Assembly: GCA_019237215.1 (NCBI GenBank)
Contig: JAFAHL010000286.1
Location: 1-35,393 of the forward strand
Direction of reading: 5' to 3'
Length of the DNA stretch: 35,393 nt
DNA from: Hyphomicrobiales bacterium
Lineage (GTDB): Bacteria > Pseudomonadota > Alphaproteobacteria > Rhizobiales > Xanthobacteraceae
Part shown: in pieces, positions 8,117 through 16,114 of the stretch
Layout of the letters: the number at the start of each line of letters is the position of its first letter
Numbering within the stretch: position 1 is the first letter of the stretch
Program-made: the position numbers and the translations under genes
The notes under the pieces: model-generated
Databases searched by the model: none
What the model was told of the DNA's origin: nothing
Seen by the model: only the letters and a program-made list of their open reading frames with translations

Positions 8117-8579
8117 TCAGGCAAAACTCCTGGTGCGGCCGGCGATGGAGTCGGATCTGGAGAAAATCCTCGGCCTCTACGCGCAAGCCGAATTCGACGC
8201 CGGCTGTGTGCTGCCGCTCGCGGCCGCAAAGCGTTTGTTCGAACGCTTCGCCGACTACCCCGACTACACGCTCTACGTCGCCGAGCACGGCGGCGACATC
8301 GTCGGCACCTTTGCCTTGCTGGTGATGCACAACCTCGGCCACCTCGGCGCGCCGTCGGCGATCGTCGAGGACGTCGCCGTGGCGCCGGCGCTGCAAGGCA
8401 ACGGCATCGGCAAGGAGATGATGCGATTCGCACTCGGCCTTTGTCGCGACAAGGGCTGCTACAAGCTCATGCTGTCCTCGAACGCCAGGCGCGACCGCGC
8501 CCACGCTTTCTATGAATCGCTTGGATTCGAACGCCACGGCGTCAGCTTCCGCATCGATATTTCCGCAGGCGCGCCATGA
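8109..8579 (+). CDS. GNAT-family N-acetyltransferase inside the C-P lyase operon
   Basis: A 156-residue single-domain GNAT protein. The acetyl-CoA loop is Q96-G-N-G-I-G101 (in VEDVAVAPALQGNGIG), followed by the helix KEMMRFALGLC and the C-terminal motif AHAFYESLGF. E. coli PhnO, also encoded within its phn operon, acetylates aminoalkylphosphonates, and this protein probably has a similar role in preparing or detoxifying aminophosphonates. Similarity to PhnO is only at the fold and motif level, so no symbol is given. It overlaps phnJ by 8 bases and phnK by 4, so it is an integral member of the transcript. Its placement between phnJ and phnK differs from E. coli. Confidence 0.85.
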   Translation: MLDQAKLLVRPAMESDLEKILGLYAQAEFDAGCVLPLAAAKRLFERFADYPDYTLYVAEHGGDIVGTFALLVMHNLGHLGAPSAIVEDVAVAPALQGNGIGKEMMRFALGLCRDKGCYKLMLSSNARRDRAHAFYESLGFERHGVSFRIDISAGAP

Positions 8580-9364
8580 TCGAGCGCGATGGAGATCAAC
8601 CACTTCTTCGCGCCGAAGGCCTGAGCAAATGGTACGGCAAGCAGCTCGGTTGCCGCGACGTTTCGTTTGCGCTCTATCCCGGCGAGGTGATCGCCGTGGT
8701 GGGAGAATCCGGCTCCGGCAAAACGACGTTGTTGCAGCTTCTCTCCGCGCAGCTCGCGCCGTCGCGCGGCCGCGTGCTTTATTGCATGCGCGATGGAGCG
8801 ACGCGCGATCTTGCATCGCTGAGCGAGGCGGAGCGCCGTTTCCTCTTTCGCACCGATTGGGGCTACGTGCATCAGGATCCCGCCTTGGGCCTGCGCATGG
8901 CCGTGTCCGCGGGCGCCAATGTCGGCGAGCGACTGATGGCGATCGGCTGGCGTCACTACGGCCGCATCCGCGAGACCGCCGGCGATTGGCTCGCGCGCGT
9001 CGAGATCGATGGCGCGCGGATCGACGATGCGCCCTACACCTATTCGGGCGGGATGCGTCAGCGGCTTCAGATCGCGCGCAATCTCGTCACCCGGCCGCGC
9101 CTCGTGTTCATGGACGAGCCGACCGGCGGCCTCGACGTTTCGGTTCAGGCGCGCCTGCTCGATCTGCTGCGCGGACTCGTGGCCGAGCTCGCGCTTGCCG
9201 CGGTGATCGTGACGCACGACCTTGCCGTCGCACGGCTGTTATCTCATCGGGTCATAGTGATGAAGGATGGCGAGATCGTCGAAACCGGCCTCACCGACCA
9301 GGTGCTGGACGATCCGCACCAACCATACACGCAGTTGCTGGTGTCGTCGGTCTTGCCGCCGTGA
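8576..9364 (+). CDS. phnK: PhnK, ABC-type ATPase subunit of C-P lyase
   Basis: A 262-residue ABC-family ATPase that binds the PhnGHIJ core near the PhnJ active site rather than a membrane partner. Walker A is GESGSGKTT (43-51), the signature YSGGMRQR (156-163), and Walker B LVFMDEP followed by TGGLDVSVQ. The sequence resembles oligopeptide-type ABC ATPases, as PhnK does generally, and HQDPALGLRM after the Q-loop is typical of PhnK. The start ATG at 8576 overlaps the acetyltransferase stop by 4 bases; phnL begins 7 bases after its stop. Confidence 0.92.
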   Translation: MIERDGDQPLLRAEGLSKWYGKQLGCRDVSFALYPGEVIAVVGESGSGKTTLLQLLSAQLAPSRGRVLYCMRDGATRDLASLSEAERRFLFRTDWGYVHQDPALGLRMAVSAGANVGERLMAIGWRHYGRIRETAGDWLARVEIDGARIDDAPYTYSGGMRQRLQIARNLVTRPRLVFMDEPTGGLDVSVQARLLDLLRGLVAELALAAVIVTHDLAVARLLSHRVIVMKDGEIVETGLTDQVLDDPHQPYTQLLVSSVLPP

Positions 9365-9371
9365 GGATGTC

Positions 9372-10067
9372 ATGTCGACCGTGCTCGAACTGACGGCCGT
9401 AGCGAAGACGTTCACCATGCATTTGCAGGGAGGCATTCGCCTGCCTGTGGTGACCGGCGTTGCATTCGCCGTGCAGGCGGGAGAATGCGCCGTGCTCGCC
9501 GGCCGGTCGGGCGCGGGCAAGAGCTCGATCCTGAAGATGATCTTCGGCACTTACCGTTGCGACGCCGGCAGCATCCTGGTGAATGCCGATGGCCGCACCG
9601 TCGACGTCGCCCAGGCGGAACCGCGCCAGATTCTTATGCTGCGCGCGCGGGCGCTCGGTTACGTCAGCCAGTTTCTACGCGCCGTTCCACGCGTGCCGAC
9701 GGTCGATGTCGTCGCCGAGCCGCTGGTGATCGCGGGAGTGGAGCGCGACGACGCCCGGCGGCGCGCGGCCGATCTCCTGCGCCGGCTCAACATACCGCAG
9801 CGGCTGTGGCCGCTGCCGCCGGCGACGTTCTCGGGCGGCGAGCAGCAGCGCGTCAACATCGCCCGCGGCTTCGTATCCGATCTGCCGCTGCTCCTGCTCG
9901 ACGAACCGACCGCCTCGCTCGACGCCGGCAACCGCGCCGTCGTGGTCGACCTGGTGGCCGAAAAAAAGCGGCGCGGAACGGCGGTGGTCGCGATCGTGCA
10001 CGACGACGTGCGCGCGGCAATCGCCGACACCGTCATTGACGTCAACCGTTTCACGGCGGCGGCCTGA
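9372..10067 (+). CDS. phnL: PhnL, ABC-type ATPase needed for ribose-phosphonate formation
   Basis: A 231-residue ABC-family ATPase, close to E. coli PhnL in length. It acts with PhnG, PhnH and PhnI in making ribose 1-alkylphosphonate 5-triphosphate. Walker A is AGRSGAGKSS (about 43-52), the signature FSGGEQQRVNIARG, and Walker B LLLLDEP with TASLD. The frame is open further upstream inside phnK, but the ATG at 9372 has GAGGA at a suitable distance and matches the family start MSTVLELTAVAKTF. phnM follows after 8 bases. Confidence 0.93.
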   Translation: MSTVLELTAVAKTFTMHLQGGIRLPVVTGVAFAVQAGECAVLAGRSGAGKSSILKMIFGTYRCDAGSILVNADGRTVDVAQAEPRQILMLRARALGYVSQFLRAVPRVPTVDVVAEPLVIAGVERDDARRRAADLLRRLNIPQRLWPLPPATFSGGEQQRVNIARGFVSDLPLLLLDEPTASLDAGNRAVVVDLVAEKKRRGTAVVAIVHDDVRAAIADTVIDVNRFTAAA

Positions 10068-10075
10068 GGACATCC

Positions 10076-11227
10076 ATGGCACACCGCGATCTGCTTTTGG
10101 CCAACGCGCGCGTGGTCCTTGCGGAGCGCGTGATCGATGCCGGGTGGGTCGCGGCTGTGAACGGCGCCGTCGTCGAAATCGGCGAAGGCCGCGCCCCGGA
10201 TCATGCCGAGGATCTCGCCGGCGATCTGCTGCTGCCGGGTCTGGTCGAATTGCATACCGATCATCTCGAGGCGCATTACGTCCCCCGGCCCAAGGTGCAT
10301 TGGGATCCGGTCGCGGCCGTGGTCTCCTACGACGGGCAGCTCGCGACCTGCGGCATCACCACAGCGCTCGATTCGCTGCGCGTTTGGCGCGAGGAGGGAG
10401 CGGAAGACGTCGACGGGCAGGCGGAGATCCTCGCCGATGCCATAGCGATCGCGCGCGACGCGGACCTTCTGCGCCTCGAGCACTTCCTCCATCTTCGCTG
10501 CGAGGTGCCGATGCCGAGCGTCGTTGAGGAAGCGACAGCGTTGGTCGCGCGCGCGGACGTCCGGCTGGTGTCGCTGATGGACCACACGCCCGGGCAACGG
10601 CAGTTCCGCGACGAAGGCAAGCTGCGAGATTACTACCGCGGCAAGAACGGCGGCATGACCGACGCCGAGCTCGACGTGCTGTTTGCCAAGCGCATCGCCT
10701 ACCAGGCCGCGCATGCCGAGGGAAACCACCGCGACCTCGTCGGTCTCGCCCACGCCCGCAACGTCCCTTTGGCGAGCCACGACGACACCACTGCCGATCA
10801 CGTCGCGGAAGCGATCCGCGACGGTGTGGCGCTCGCCGAGTTTCCGACCACGGTCGAAGCGGCGCAGGCGCTGCACGCAGCCGGCATTCGGGTCTTGATG
10901 GGAGCGCCCAATCTCGTACGCGGCGGCTCGCATGCCGGCAACATCGCGACGCAGGCGCTGGCGCGCGCCGGCGCGCTCGACGTGCTGTCGTCGGACTACG
11001 TTCCGGCGAGCCTGCTGATGGCGGCGTTGCGTCTGCCGCAGGTCGTTGCCGACATCGAGCTGGCGGCGGCGATCCGCATGGTCAGCAAGACTCCCGCCGA
11101 GGCGGTCGGGTTGCGCGACCGCGGCGAAATTGCGGTCGGAAAGCGCGCCGATCTCATCCGCGTACGGGTCGTGCACGATGTGCCGGCGGTGAGAAGCGTG
11201 TGGCGCGGCGGTCGGCGCGTGGCATGA
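10076..11227 (+). CDS. phnM: PhnM, RPnTP diphosphohydrolase
   Basis: A 383-residue amidohydrolase that removes diphosphate from alpha-D-ribose 1-alkylphosphonate 5-triphosphate, supplying the PhnJ substrate. The metal-binding signature LVELHTDHLEAHYVPRPK (H60, D62 and H67 region) is the classical PhnM form. Further landmarks are LMDHTPGQRQF, PLASHDDTT, LAEFPTTVEAA, GAPNLVRGGSHAGN and LSSDYVP. It is the operon-core copy; a divergent paralogue is encoded at 2218-3387. The stop overlaps the phnN start (ATGA at 11224-11227). Confidence 0.94.
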   Translation: MAHRDLLLANARVVLAERVIDAGWVAAVNGAVVEIGEGRAPDHAEDLAGDLLLPGLVELHTDHLEAHYVPRPKVHWDPVAAVVSYDGQLATCGITTALDSLRVWREEGAEDVDGQAEILADAIAIARDADLLRLEHFLHLRCEVPMPSVVEEATALVARADVRLVSLMDHTPGQRQFRDEGKLRDYYRGKNGGMTDAELDVLFAKRIAYQAAHAEGNHRDLVGLAHARNVPLASHDDTTADHVAEAIRDGVALAEFPTTVEAAQALHAAGIRVLMGAPNLVRGGSHAGNIATQALARAGALDVLSSDYVPASLLMAALRLPQVVADIELAAAIRMVSKTPAEAVGLRDRGEIAVGKRADLIRVRVVHDVPAVRSVWRGGRRVA

Positions 11228-11835
11228 GCTGGATCGCGCGAGCTTTCCGGTTGCTGACGGCCCGTTCGAGATTGGTCGGGCCGGGACGTCTGGTGCTGGT
11301 CGTCGGACCGAGCGGCGCCGGCAAGGACACGTTGATCGCGCGCGCGCGCGCCGCTTGCCACGGCGACGCGACGGTCGTTTTTCCCACCCGCGTGATCACC
11401 CGGCCGCCGTCGATTTTCGAAGACAATGAATTCATGCCGCCATCCGCCTTCGAGCAGGCGGCGGCCAACGGCGCCTTCGCGGTCTGGTGGAGCGCGCACG
11501 GCCACATGTACGGAATCCCCCTCGCCGTCGATTTCGATATCGAAGCCGGCCGCACCGTGGTGTGCAACGTATCGCGCACCGTCGTCGCCGCCGTGCGCGA
11601 GCGTTACGCCAATGTCGTGACCGTGCTCGTCACCGCGCCGCGGGAGGTGCTCGGCAGCCGCCTTGCCTCGCGCGAGCGGGCGGGCGATGCGGGCATCGCC
11701 GATCGAATGAACCGCGCCGCGCTCGCGGACGGCAAGTTGCGGCCTGACGTGATCATCAACAATGTCGGTGCGCCCGAGACCGCGGCACGCAAGCTCGTGG
11801 ACACTCTCTATGCCACCGGCGTGTTCGCGGGTTGA
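11224..11835 (+). CDS. phnN: PhnN, ribose 1,5-bisphosphokinase
   Basis: A 203-residue kinase that phosphorylates ribose 1,5-bisphosphate to PRPP, closing the C-P lyase pathway. It has a guanylate-kinase-like P-loop, GPSGAGKDT at 28-36, then RVITRPPS, FAVWWSAHGHMYGIP and NVSRTVV, as in PhnN proteins. The ATG at 11224 overlaps the phnM stop and is preferred to the upstream codon at 11200, which lies inside phnM. It is the last gene of the rightward operon. A (CG)7 tract at 11337-11350 lies just after the P-loop codons. Confidence 0.92.
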   Translation: MSWIARAFRLLTARSRLVGPGRLVLVVGPSGAGKDTLIARARAACHGDATVVFPTRVITRPPSIFEDNEFMPPSAFEQAAANGAFAVWWSAHGHMYGIPLAVDFDIEAGRTVVCNVSRTVVAAVRERYANVVTVLVTAPREVLGSRLASRERAGDAGIADRMNRAALADGKLRPDVIINNVGAPETAARKLVDTLYATGVFAG

Positions 11836-11969
11836 AGGACGCGTGCAACTTCAAGCGGTTGCGGCCGCGCCTGGGTGCCGAAAATTGGCGCAAGAGGCGG
11901 GGCTCGGCTGATGCCCGACGTCATTCGCCTGCGCGTTTGGGTTTTGCGACCCGGTCGCGACGAGGCCGC

Positions 11970-12161
11970 TCAATGGAACACGAAGGTAAAGTCGGCAAAC
12001 TCCGCATTGCGCAGGTCCTTTGCGTCCATCATGAGTTGGAACGGTTCGATCCCGTGACTAGTCGGCGAGGCCACACGCGCATTGGTGGTCGAGGCCGCCC
12101 AGAGTCCGAAGCCAGTCGCGATCAAAGCGGCGGCAACGGCAAACACACTGCTCTTGCGCAT
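11970..12161 (-). CDS. Small secreted protein, function unknown
   Basis: A 63-residue protein with a signal peptide (MRKSSVFAVAAALIATGFGLW, then a TTNARV cleavage area) and a conserved-looking mature part, HGIEPFQLMMDAKDL followed by EFADFTFVFH. This architecture is familiar from Bradyrhizobium and relatives, where many short paralogues with EPFQxM and a DYTFVF ending occur without known function. A GGGAGAA ribosome-binding site lies about 8 bases before the ATG. It points toward phnN and is not part of an operon. Confidence 0.7.
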   Translation of the reverse strand: MRKSSVFAVAAALIATGFGLWAASTTNARVASPTSHGIEPFQLMMDAKDLRNAEFADFTFVFH

Positions 12162-12574
12162 CCGAGTTCTCCCATTGATGCAAGTTCAACGTGCCGCCTG
12201 AAATAAGGTCCCGATTTCGATCGGTCCAACGAGTAATTCCGGTCACACTGATTGGGTAAACCGATGACAAATTGCCGTCGGTGCGCGACCACCTTCAAGG
12301 GTCGGCCGGCCAAGTATCGGATTTATCAAACCGACGAAAACGGCGCGTTCGGGTCCTTTACTTTCGTCGATGGAGTTCTGATCGAATGCGCGGGCGGCGG
12401 CGCAATACCGCTGAGCCAGGTTCTCGATAGTCACAAGAGGTGGGCGACCCAAACGTGTCGCACAGGCGCTGCTTAGTTCCGCTGAATCGACAATGCCAGT
12501 TATCGACGTTCATGCTCACAAAAGGGCCGGATTTTGCTGACAGTATTGGTTGAGGGGTGCACAACGGAGTGACG
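12162..12574. other. Non-coding or decayed stretch
   Basis: About 410 bases without a convincing gene. Open frames of roughly 70 codons exist on both strands (12264-12476 forward and 12243-12452 reverse), but neither has a good ribosome-binding site or recognisable sequence. The base composition is less GC-rich than the phn genes. Promoters for the two flanking divergent small genes must lie here; no clear -35/-10 pair was identified. Confidence 0.4.
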
Positions 12575-12826
12575 ATGACGATGATGCCCAGGTCATTCTT
12601 AGCGATCACAGCGATCGCGATCGCAATACCCGGCGCAGTTGCAGTCGCGCCCACCTTGAGCCGGGCGCAAAGCGACAGGGAGGCTGAAATTATTGGCTTC
12701 CATCAGCTTTGCGAAAAGGGCGATAGGCGCGCCTGTGTGCGCTTTGGCATTCTGATCGGCGAGAACAAACAACGCCACGCCGACTGGCGCAGGCTTCATG
12801 CCGACTGGTGGTGGTGGGAGAGATAA
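12575..12826 (+). CDS. Small secreted protein with RRACVRFG motif, function unknown
   Basis: An 83-residue protein with a hydrophobic signal peptide (SFLAITAIAIAIPGAVAVAP, cleavage near SRAQ) and a short basic/aromatic mature part containing LCEKGDRRACVRFGILIG and ending in ADWWWWER. Small proteins with the DRRACVRFG segment and a W-rich ER ending are widespread and uncharacterised in Bradyrhizobium-like genomes. The mature part has two cysteines, compatible with a periplasmic disulfide. The ATG at 12575 is chosen because GGAG lies 5 bases before it; the frame is open from a GTG at 12557. Confidence 0.62.
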   Translation: MTMMPRSFLAITAIAIAIPGAVAVAPTLSRAQSDREAEIIGFHQLCEKGDRRACVRFGILIGENKQRHADWRRLHADWWWWER

Positions 12827-12943
12827 CGCCTAATTCGGTGGCGGTGGCGGTGAGCTTCAATAGGCCGCCTCGTAGTGACGCCCATTGGCGGATGCTGTGA
12901 ATCTTATCAATGGGCCATTTCAGCGCCCTCGGGCGCAAACCCC

Positions 12944-13204
12944 TTAAGAGCCCGCCTGGCCTGCGGCGTCGTTGTGGGCCGCCGATCCCGCGGAGCGTTC
13001 CCCGCGAATGCGCGGTGGCGTTCGTCGCAGCCGCTCAATGGCCTCCTTCGCGGCGGCTTCGGCCTTGTCTCGGTCCGGTTCCAAGATGATCCCGGTTTCT
13101 ACCGGACCGCTGTCGCCTTCAAAAATAAACCAGCGCCAGACAACCCCGTGCCGGCGTGGATATTTTCGGAGCCCGTAACGGTAGTCGCGCTGTGGCTGCC
13201 GCAT
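12944..13204 (-). CDS. Small hypothetical protein (WRW motif)
   Basis: An 86-residue cytoplasmic protein. The first ~60 residues look genuine: YRYGLRKYPRRHGVVWRWFIFEG, then a turn and DRDKAEAAAKEAIERLRR, a predicted beta-strand plus amphipathic helix as in many short orphan proteins of this bacterial group. The last 25 residues are low in complexity (RGERSAGSAAHNDAAGQAGS) and may be read-through of a decayed end. An in-frame stop lies five codons before the ATG. The ribosome-binding site is weak. Function is not known. Confidence 0.45.
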   Translation of the reverse strand: MRQPQRDYRYGLRKYPRRHGVVWRWFIFEGDSGPVETGIILEPDRDKAEAAAKEAIERLRRTPPRIRGERSAGSAAHNDAAGQAGS

Positions 13205-13332
13205 GGGCGCAATATGACATGCTCAGTCGCGAATTTCCAGGCCGGATGGTCCCCGACTGACTCGAACGGGACTTTCCGGTCCCGCTTGAGGCCTGACAGT
13301 TCCACGAATTGCCGAATCTGGGACGCCTCGAC

Positions 13333-13611
13333 TTATTTCTCCGCGCCAAGCCGTTTCGGCGTCGTCGCGCCATCGTCGGCCGATGCGCTCCAAGACGGCG
13401 CGCGCGAGCCACTGAGCTGTCGCGGATCGCGCGAGCGCAGCACGGGGCCTATCCATGCATCCTGTGCGTCCCACGTATGCGTTTGACCGCACGCTGGGCA
13501 CCGCAGCGGAATAGGCACGCGAGGAAGGCTTTTGAGCAGAACCCACTCGCTGCGCAGACCCGTTGAAATCGGCGTACCCGTGCGCGGGCACTGAACGAAT
13601 ATGTCAGCCAC
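13333..13611 (-). CDS. Small putative zinc-ribbon protein
   Basis: A 92-residue protein starting at GTG 13611 with AAGGGG about 7 bases before it. The N-terminal 55 residues carry CPRTGTPISTGL, then LRCPACGQTHTWDAQDAW. One CP and one CPxC-type pair suggest a small zinc-binding domain. Short proteins of this pattern are common orphan genes in Bradyrhizobium relatives. The C-terminal 35 residues are poor in pattern. No partner is obvious; the neighbours are likewise small orphans. Confidence 0.55.
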   Translation of the reverse strand: MADIFVQCPRTGTPISTGLRSEWVLLKSLPRVPIPLRCPACGQTHTWDAQDAWIGPVLRSRDPRQLSGSRAPSWSASADDGATTPKRLGAEK

Positions 13612-14035
13612 CTGCGACCCCTTGGTGAGAGAACCAACGTCCGCCGGTCAGTCGCCAGCGCGCATTTGCAACGCGTACACCATTGCCTTGGGCACGATCG
13701 TGCGCCCCGAATATGGGCACGGCACCGCGGTATCCGCCGTGCGCAATTTCCCCGCCGATTCGATTTGAGGGCGCCGAAAGAGTCCAGCATATTTTTAAGG
13801 CAGTGGATAACTCGCGCAGACCTCAGCCGGCGCTGCACAAGCCCGTGCAATCGTAGTACTGCACTCGATCCGCACGGCGCACGAAGTGGATGAAAAAATT
13901 AATGCGTCGCCGGCTGCCGCTTGAAACGCCAACGCGATTGCGTGCGGACATTCATCGTCATCTCGCGGACATCGAACCCTTATAGAAGGGCCTTTCGCGT
14001 CGTGCGCCCCCCGCGGCTTGGATTGGTCCCGCCAC
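13612..14035. other. Spacer before phoU with a gene remnant
   Basis: No convincing complete gene. On the minus strand a 48-codon open frame, 13648-13794, encodes a protein-like segment (AVPCPYSGRTIVPKAMVYA, then LQMRAGD and a stop) but has no ATG after its upstream stop; only TTG or GTG could start it, so it may be a truncated gene. Upstream of phoU there are two exact copies of GCGGACAT (13944-13951 and 13965-13972, 21 bases apart) and a small CCCTT-ATAG-AAGGG hairpin at 13977-13990, which may be part of the phoU regulatory region. Confidence 0.35.
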
Positions 14036-14758
14036 ATGGTTCATTCCCGACACACCACCAAGGTCTTCGATGCTGATTTGCAGGAGCTCGCGCGCGCAAT
14101 CGCCGAGATGGGTGGGCTGGCCGAGCGGCAGATTGCCGAGGCGATCGAGGCGCTGACGACGCGCGAAAGCGCTCCTGCAAGGCGCATCGTCGCCGCCGAC
14201 GCGACAATCGATGCCATGCAACGCAACATCGAAAAAAGGGCGATTGAGACCATTGCACGCCGGCAGCCGGTCGCTGGCGACCTGCGGGAGATTGTCGGGA
14301 TCTTGCGGATTGCGAATGAGATCGAGCGCATCGGCGATCTGGCCAAGAATATCGGCAAGCGGATCATTGCCATCAATGGCGAAGACGTATCGCGAAAATC
14401 AATGCGCGGCGTCTGCCAGATGGCTGCTCTCATGCTGGCTCAGTTGCGCGATGTCCTTGACAGCTTTGCCTGCCGCGATGTCGCGAAGGCGGTCGAGGTT
14501 TGGATGCGCGACCAAGACATTGACCGGCTGTGCACAAGTTTGTCGCAGGAGCTTCTCGCCCACATGATGGAAAACTCCGTCGCCATGTCCTTCGGCGCGC
14601 ACCTGATGTTTTGTGCGAAGAATCTCGAGCGCATGGGCGATCACGCCACCAATATCGCCGAAGCCGTTCACTACATGGTGAAGGGCGAGACGCTTTTGCG
14701 GGAGCGGCCGAAAGCGGATTTCACCAGCATGCTGACCGTGGCCATGGCGCGGACATGA
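14036..14758 (+). CDS. phoU: PhoU, phosphate-signalling regulator
   Basis: A 240-residue protein with two tandem PhoU three-helix domains. Each has the E/DxxxD metal-binding pattern, as in IANEIERIGDLAKNIGKR and CAKNLERMGDHATNIAEAV. PhoU normally links the PstSCAB transporter to the PhoR/PhoB two-component system and limits phosphate uptake. No pst, phoR or phoB genes are in this window, so this may be a second PhoU or one paired with the Pit transporter at 22718. The ATG at 14036 gives the usual start; an upstream TTG at 14018 is less likely. It converges with the DUF445 gene. Confidence 0.9.
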   Translation: MVHSRHTTKVFDADLQELARAIAEMGGLAERQIAEAIEALTTRESAPARRIVAADATIDAMQRNIEKRAIETIARRQPVAGDLREIVGILRIANEIERIGDLAKNIGKRIIAINGEDVSRKSMRGVCQMAALMLAQLRDVLDSFACRDVAKAVEVWMRDQDIDRLCTSLSQELLAHMMENSVAMSFGAHLMFCAKNLERMGDHATNIAEAVHYMVKGETLLRERPKADFTSMLTVAMART

Positions 14759-14769
14759 CAAAACCGACG

Positions 14770-14809
14770 CCCAACGTCGGCGGCGCTGACCGCCGATCGT
14801 GTCGTTGGG
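14770..14809. terminator. Stem-loop between convergent phoU and DUF445 genes
   Basis: Outer arms CCCAACG (14770-14776) and CGTTGGG (14803-14809) and inner arms TCGGCGG (14777-14783) and CCGCCGA (14790-14796) pair perfectly, with a 6-base loop and a 6-base bulge on one side. It fills the 51-base gap between two converging genes, the right place for a bidirectional terminator. There is no strong T-run on either side, so termination efficiency is uncertain. Confidence 0.55.
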
Positions 14810-16087
14810 TTACGCGGGCGCGATCCACTTGGATGCAACGAAGATCAACAGCCCGACGAGCCCGCCCACGAGGGTGCCGTTGATGCGGATGTATTGCAGG
14901 TCCTTGCCGACTTGCAGCTCCAGCCGGTTGACCAGCGTGGCGGCGTCCCAATTCTGCACCACGTGGGTCACGTAGGCGCCGATCTCCGCGCGGCGCGGCA
15001 ACAGCACGCGCAGCATGAGCAGCCTTATCCAGCGGTTGAGCCGTCTCTGGCGATCCGCATCCTGCTCCAACCAGCGGCCGAAATTGTGCAGGGCGACCTC
15101 GATCGTCCTTGCGGCGGTTTCGGCGCGGGCCTGCGGGTCGGACTCAAGGCCGCGCTCGATCTCGTCCCACAGGCTTCTGGCCTGCTCCAGGAGTAGCGGG
15201 TTCGCTAGCAGCTGCGCCTTCATGCGCTCGCCCACGGCGTGCATGTCGGGATCGGTTGCGAGGTCCGCGATCAGCTTTTCCACCGCCTGGCTCAACTCGA
15301 CCCGCCACGGATGATCCGGATCGCGCAGTTCCTCCATCGTGCTGAGGAGGCCGGCCATGACGCGCTCTGCGATCATGTTGTCCACCCATTTGGGTATCCA
15401 GCGCGACGAGTGCTCCGACACGATCCGGTGGATCGTGGCCTTGTTGCGCCTGAGCGAGCGTTCGCCCAGGTCGAGCGCGCGCTCGAGCGCGGCCTGCGCC
15501 GCGCCACCCGCCCACAGCACCGCCAAGAGCTTTGAGGCCAGCGGCGCGGCCGGAATCGATTCGATGCCTTGGCGGGCGACATTGCCGAGAAATTCGCCGA
15601 GCTCCGGCCGAGCCAGCGATTTCAGGATGCGGGGAAGCAGCGTCCCGACATACTGCGCCAGCTGCTTTGCATTGTCGGGATCGTTGACCCAATGCGTGAT
15701 CCAGCCGACCACGTCGACCTGCAGGAGCTGTTCGTGCGCCACTCGTGGGCTCAGAAAGTTGTTGGTGATGAAGCGGCCCAGCGCGGCTCCGATCCGATCC
15801 TTGTTGTTCGGCACGATGCCGGTGTGCGGGATGGGGATGCCGAATGGATGCCGGAACAGCGCGACGACCGCAAACCAGTCGGCGCACGCGCCGACCATGC
15901 CGGCTTCCGCGAAGGCGCGTGCGTAAGGCAGCCAGGGCCAGTCCACCGTGGCGACGCTGGTCGCCACGAAAATACAGGTCATCATTCCGAGCAGGGCGAC
16001 GGCGATCGCCCGCATGCGCTTGAGATCGGCGAGCTTGGCTTCCGCGCTCTTGATTTCGGGCTCGGCGGTTCGGCAAACCTCTGCCAC
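14810..16087 (-). CDS. DUF445 family membrane protein (YjiN-like)
   Basis: A 425-residue membrane-anchored protein. A hydrophobic segment lies at about 25-48 (MRAIAVALLGMMTCIFVATS), followed by the DUF445 signature EAGMVGACADWFAVVALFRHPFGIPIPHTGIVP with NNKDRIGAALGRFITNNFLSP, a long helical middle, and a C-terminal membrane segment (LVGGLVGLLIFVASKWIA). The family resembles E. coli YjiN and Bacillus YheB and has no established biochemical role. The GTG at 16087 has GAGGGAGG before it. It is last in a tight five-gene leftward operon, 27 bases after the EcsC-type gene. Confidence 0.85.
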   Translation of the reverse strand: MAEVCRTAEPEIKSAEAKLADLKRMRAIAVALLGMMTCIFVATSVATVDWPWLPYARAFAEAGMVGACADWFAVVALFRHPFGIPIPHTGIVPNNKDRIGAALGRFITNNFLSPRVAHEQLLQVDVVGWITHWVNDPDNAKQLAQYVGTLLPRILKSLARPELGEFLGNVARQGIESIPAAPLASKLLAVLWAGGAAQAALERALDLGERSLRRNKATIHRIVSEHSSRWIPKWVDNMIAERVMAGLLSTMEELRDPDHPWRVELSQAVEKLIADLATDPDMHAVGERMKAQLLANPLLLEQARSLWDEIERGLESDPQARAETAARTIEVALHNFGRWLEQDADRQRRLNRWIRLLMLRVLLPRRAEIGAYVTHVVQNWDAATLVNRLELQVGKDLQYIRINGTLVGGLVGLLIFVASKWIAPA

Positions 16088-16114
16088 CGTGGTTGGCCTC
16101 CCTCGCCGTTAGGC

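Noticed and set aside
12264-12476. A forward ~70-codon frame with two cysteines near the start (MTNCRRCATTF)
   Set aside because: There is no ribosome-binding site, an equally long reverse frame exists, and the sequence resembles nothing recognised.
13795-14037. An 80-codon minus-strand frame before phoU
   Set aside because: It overlaps the phoU control region, and its product shows no protein-like pattern.
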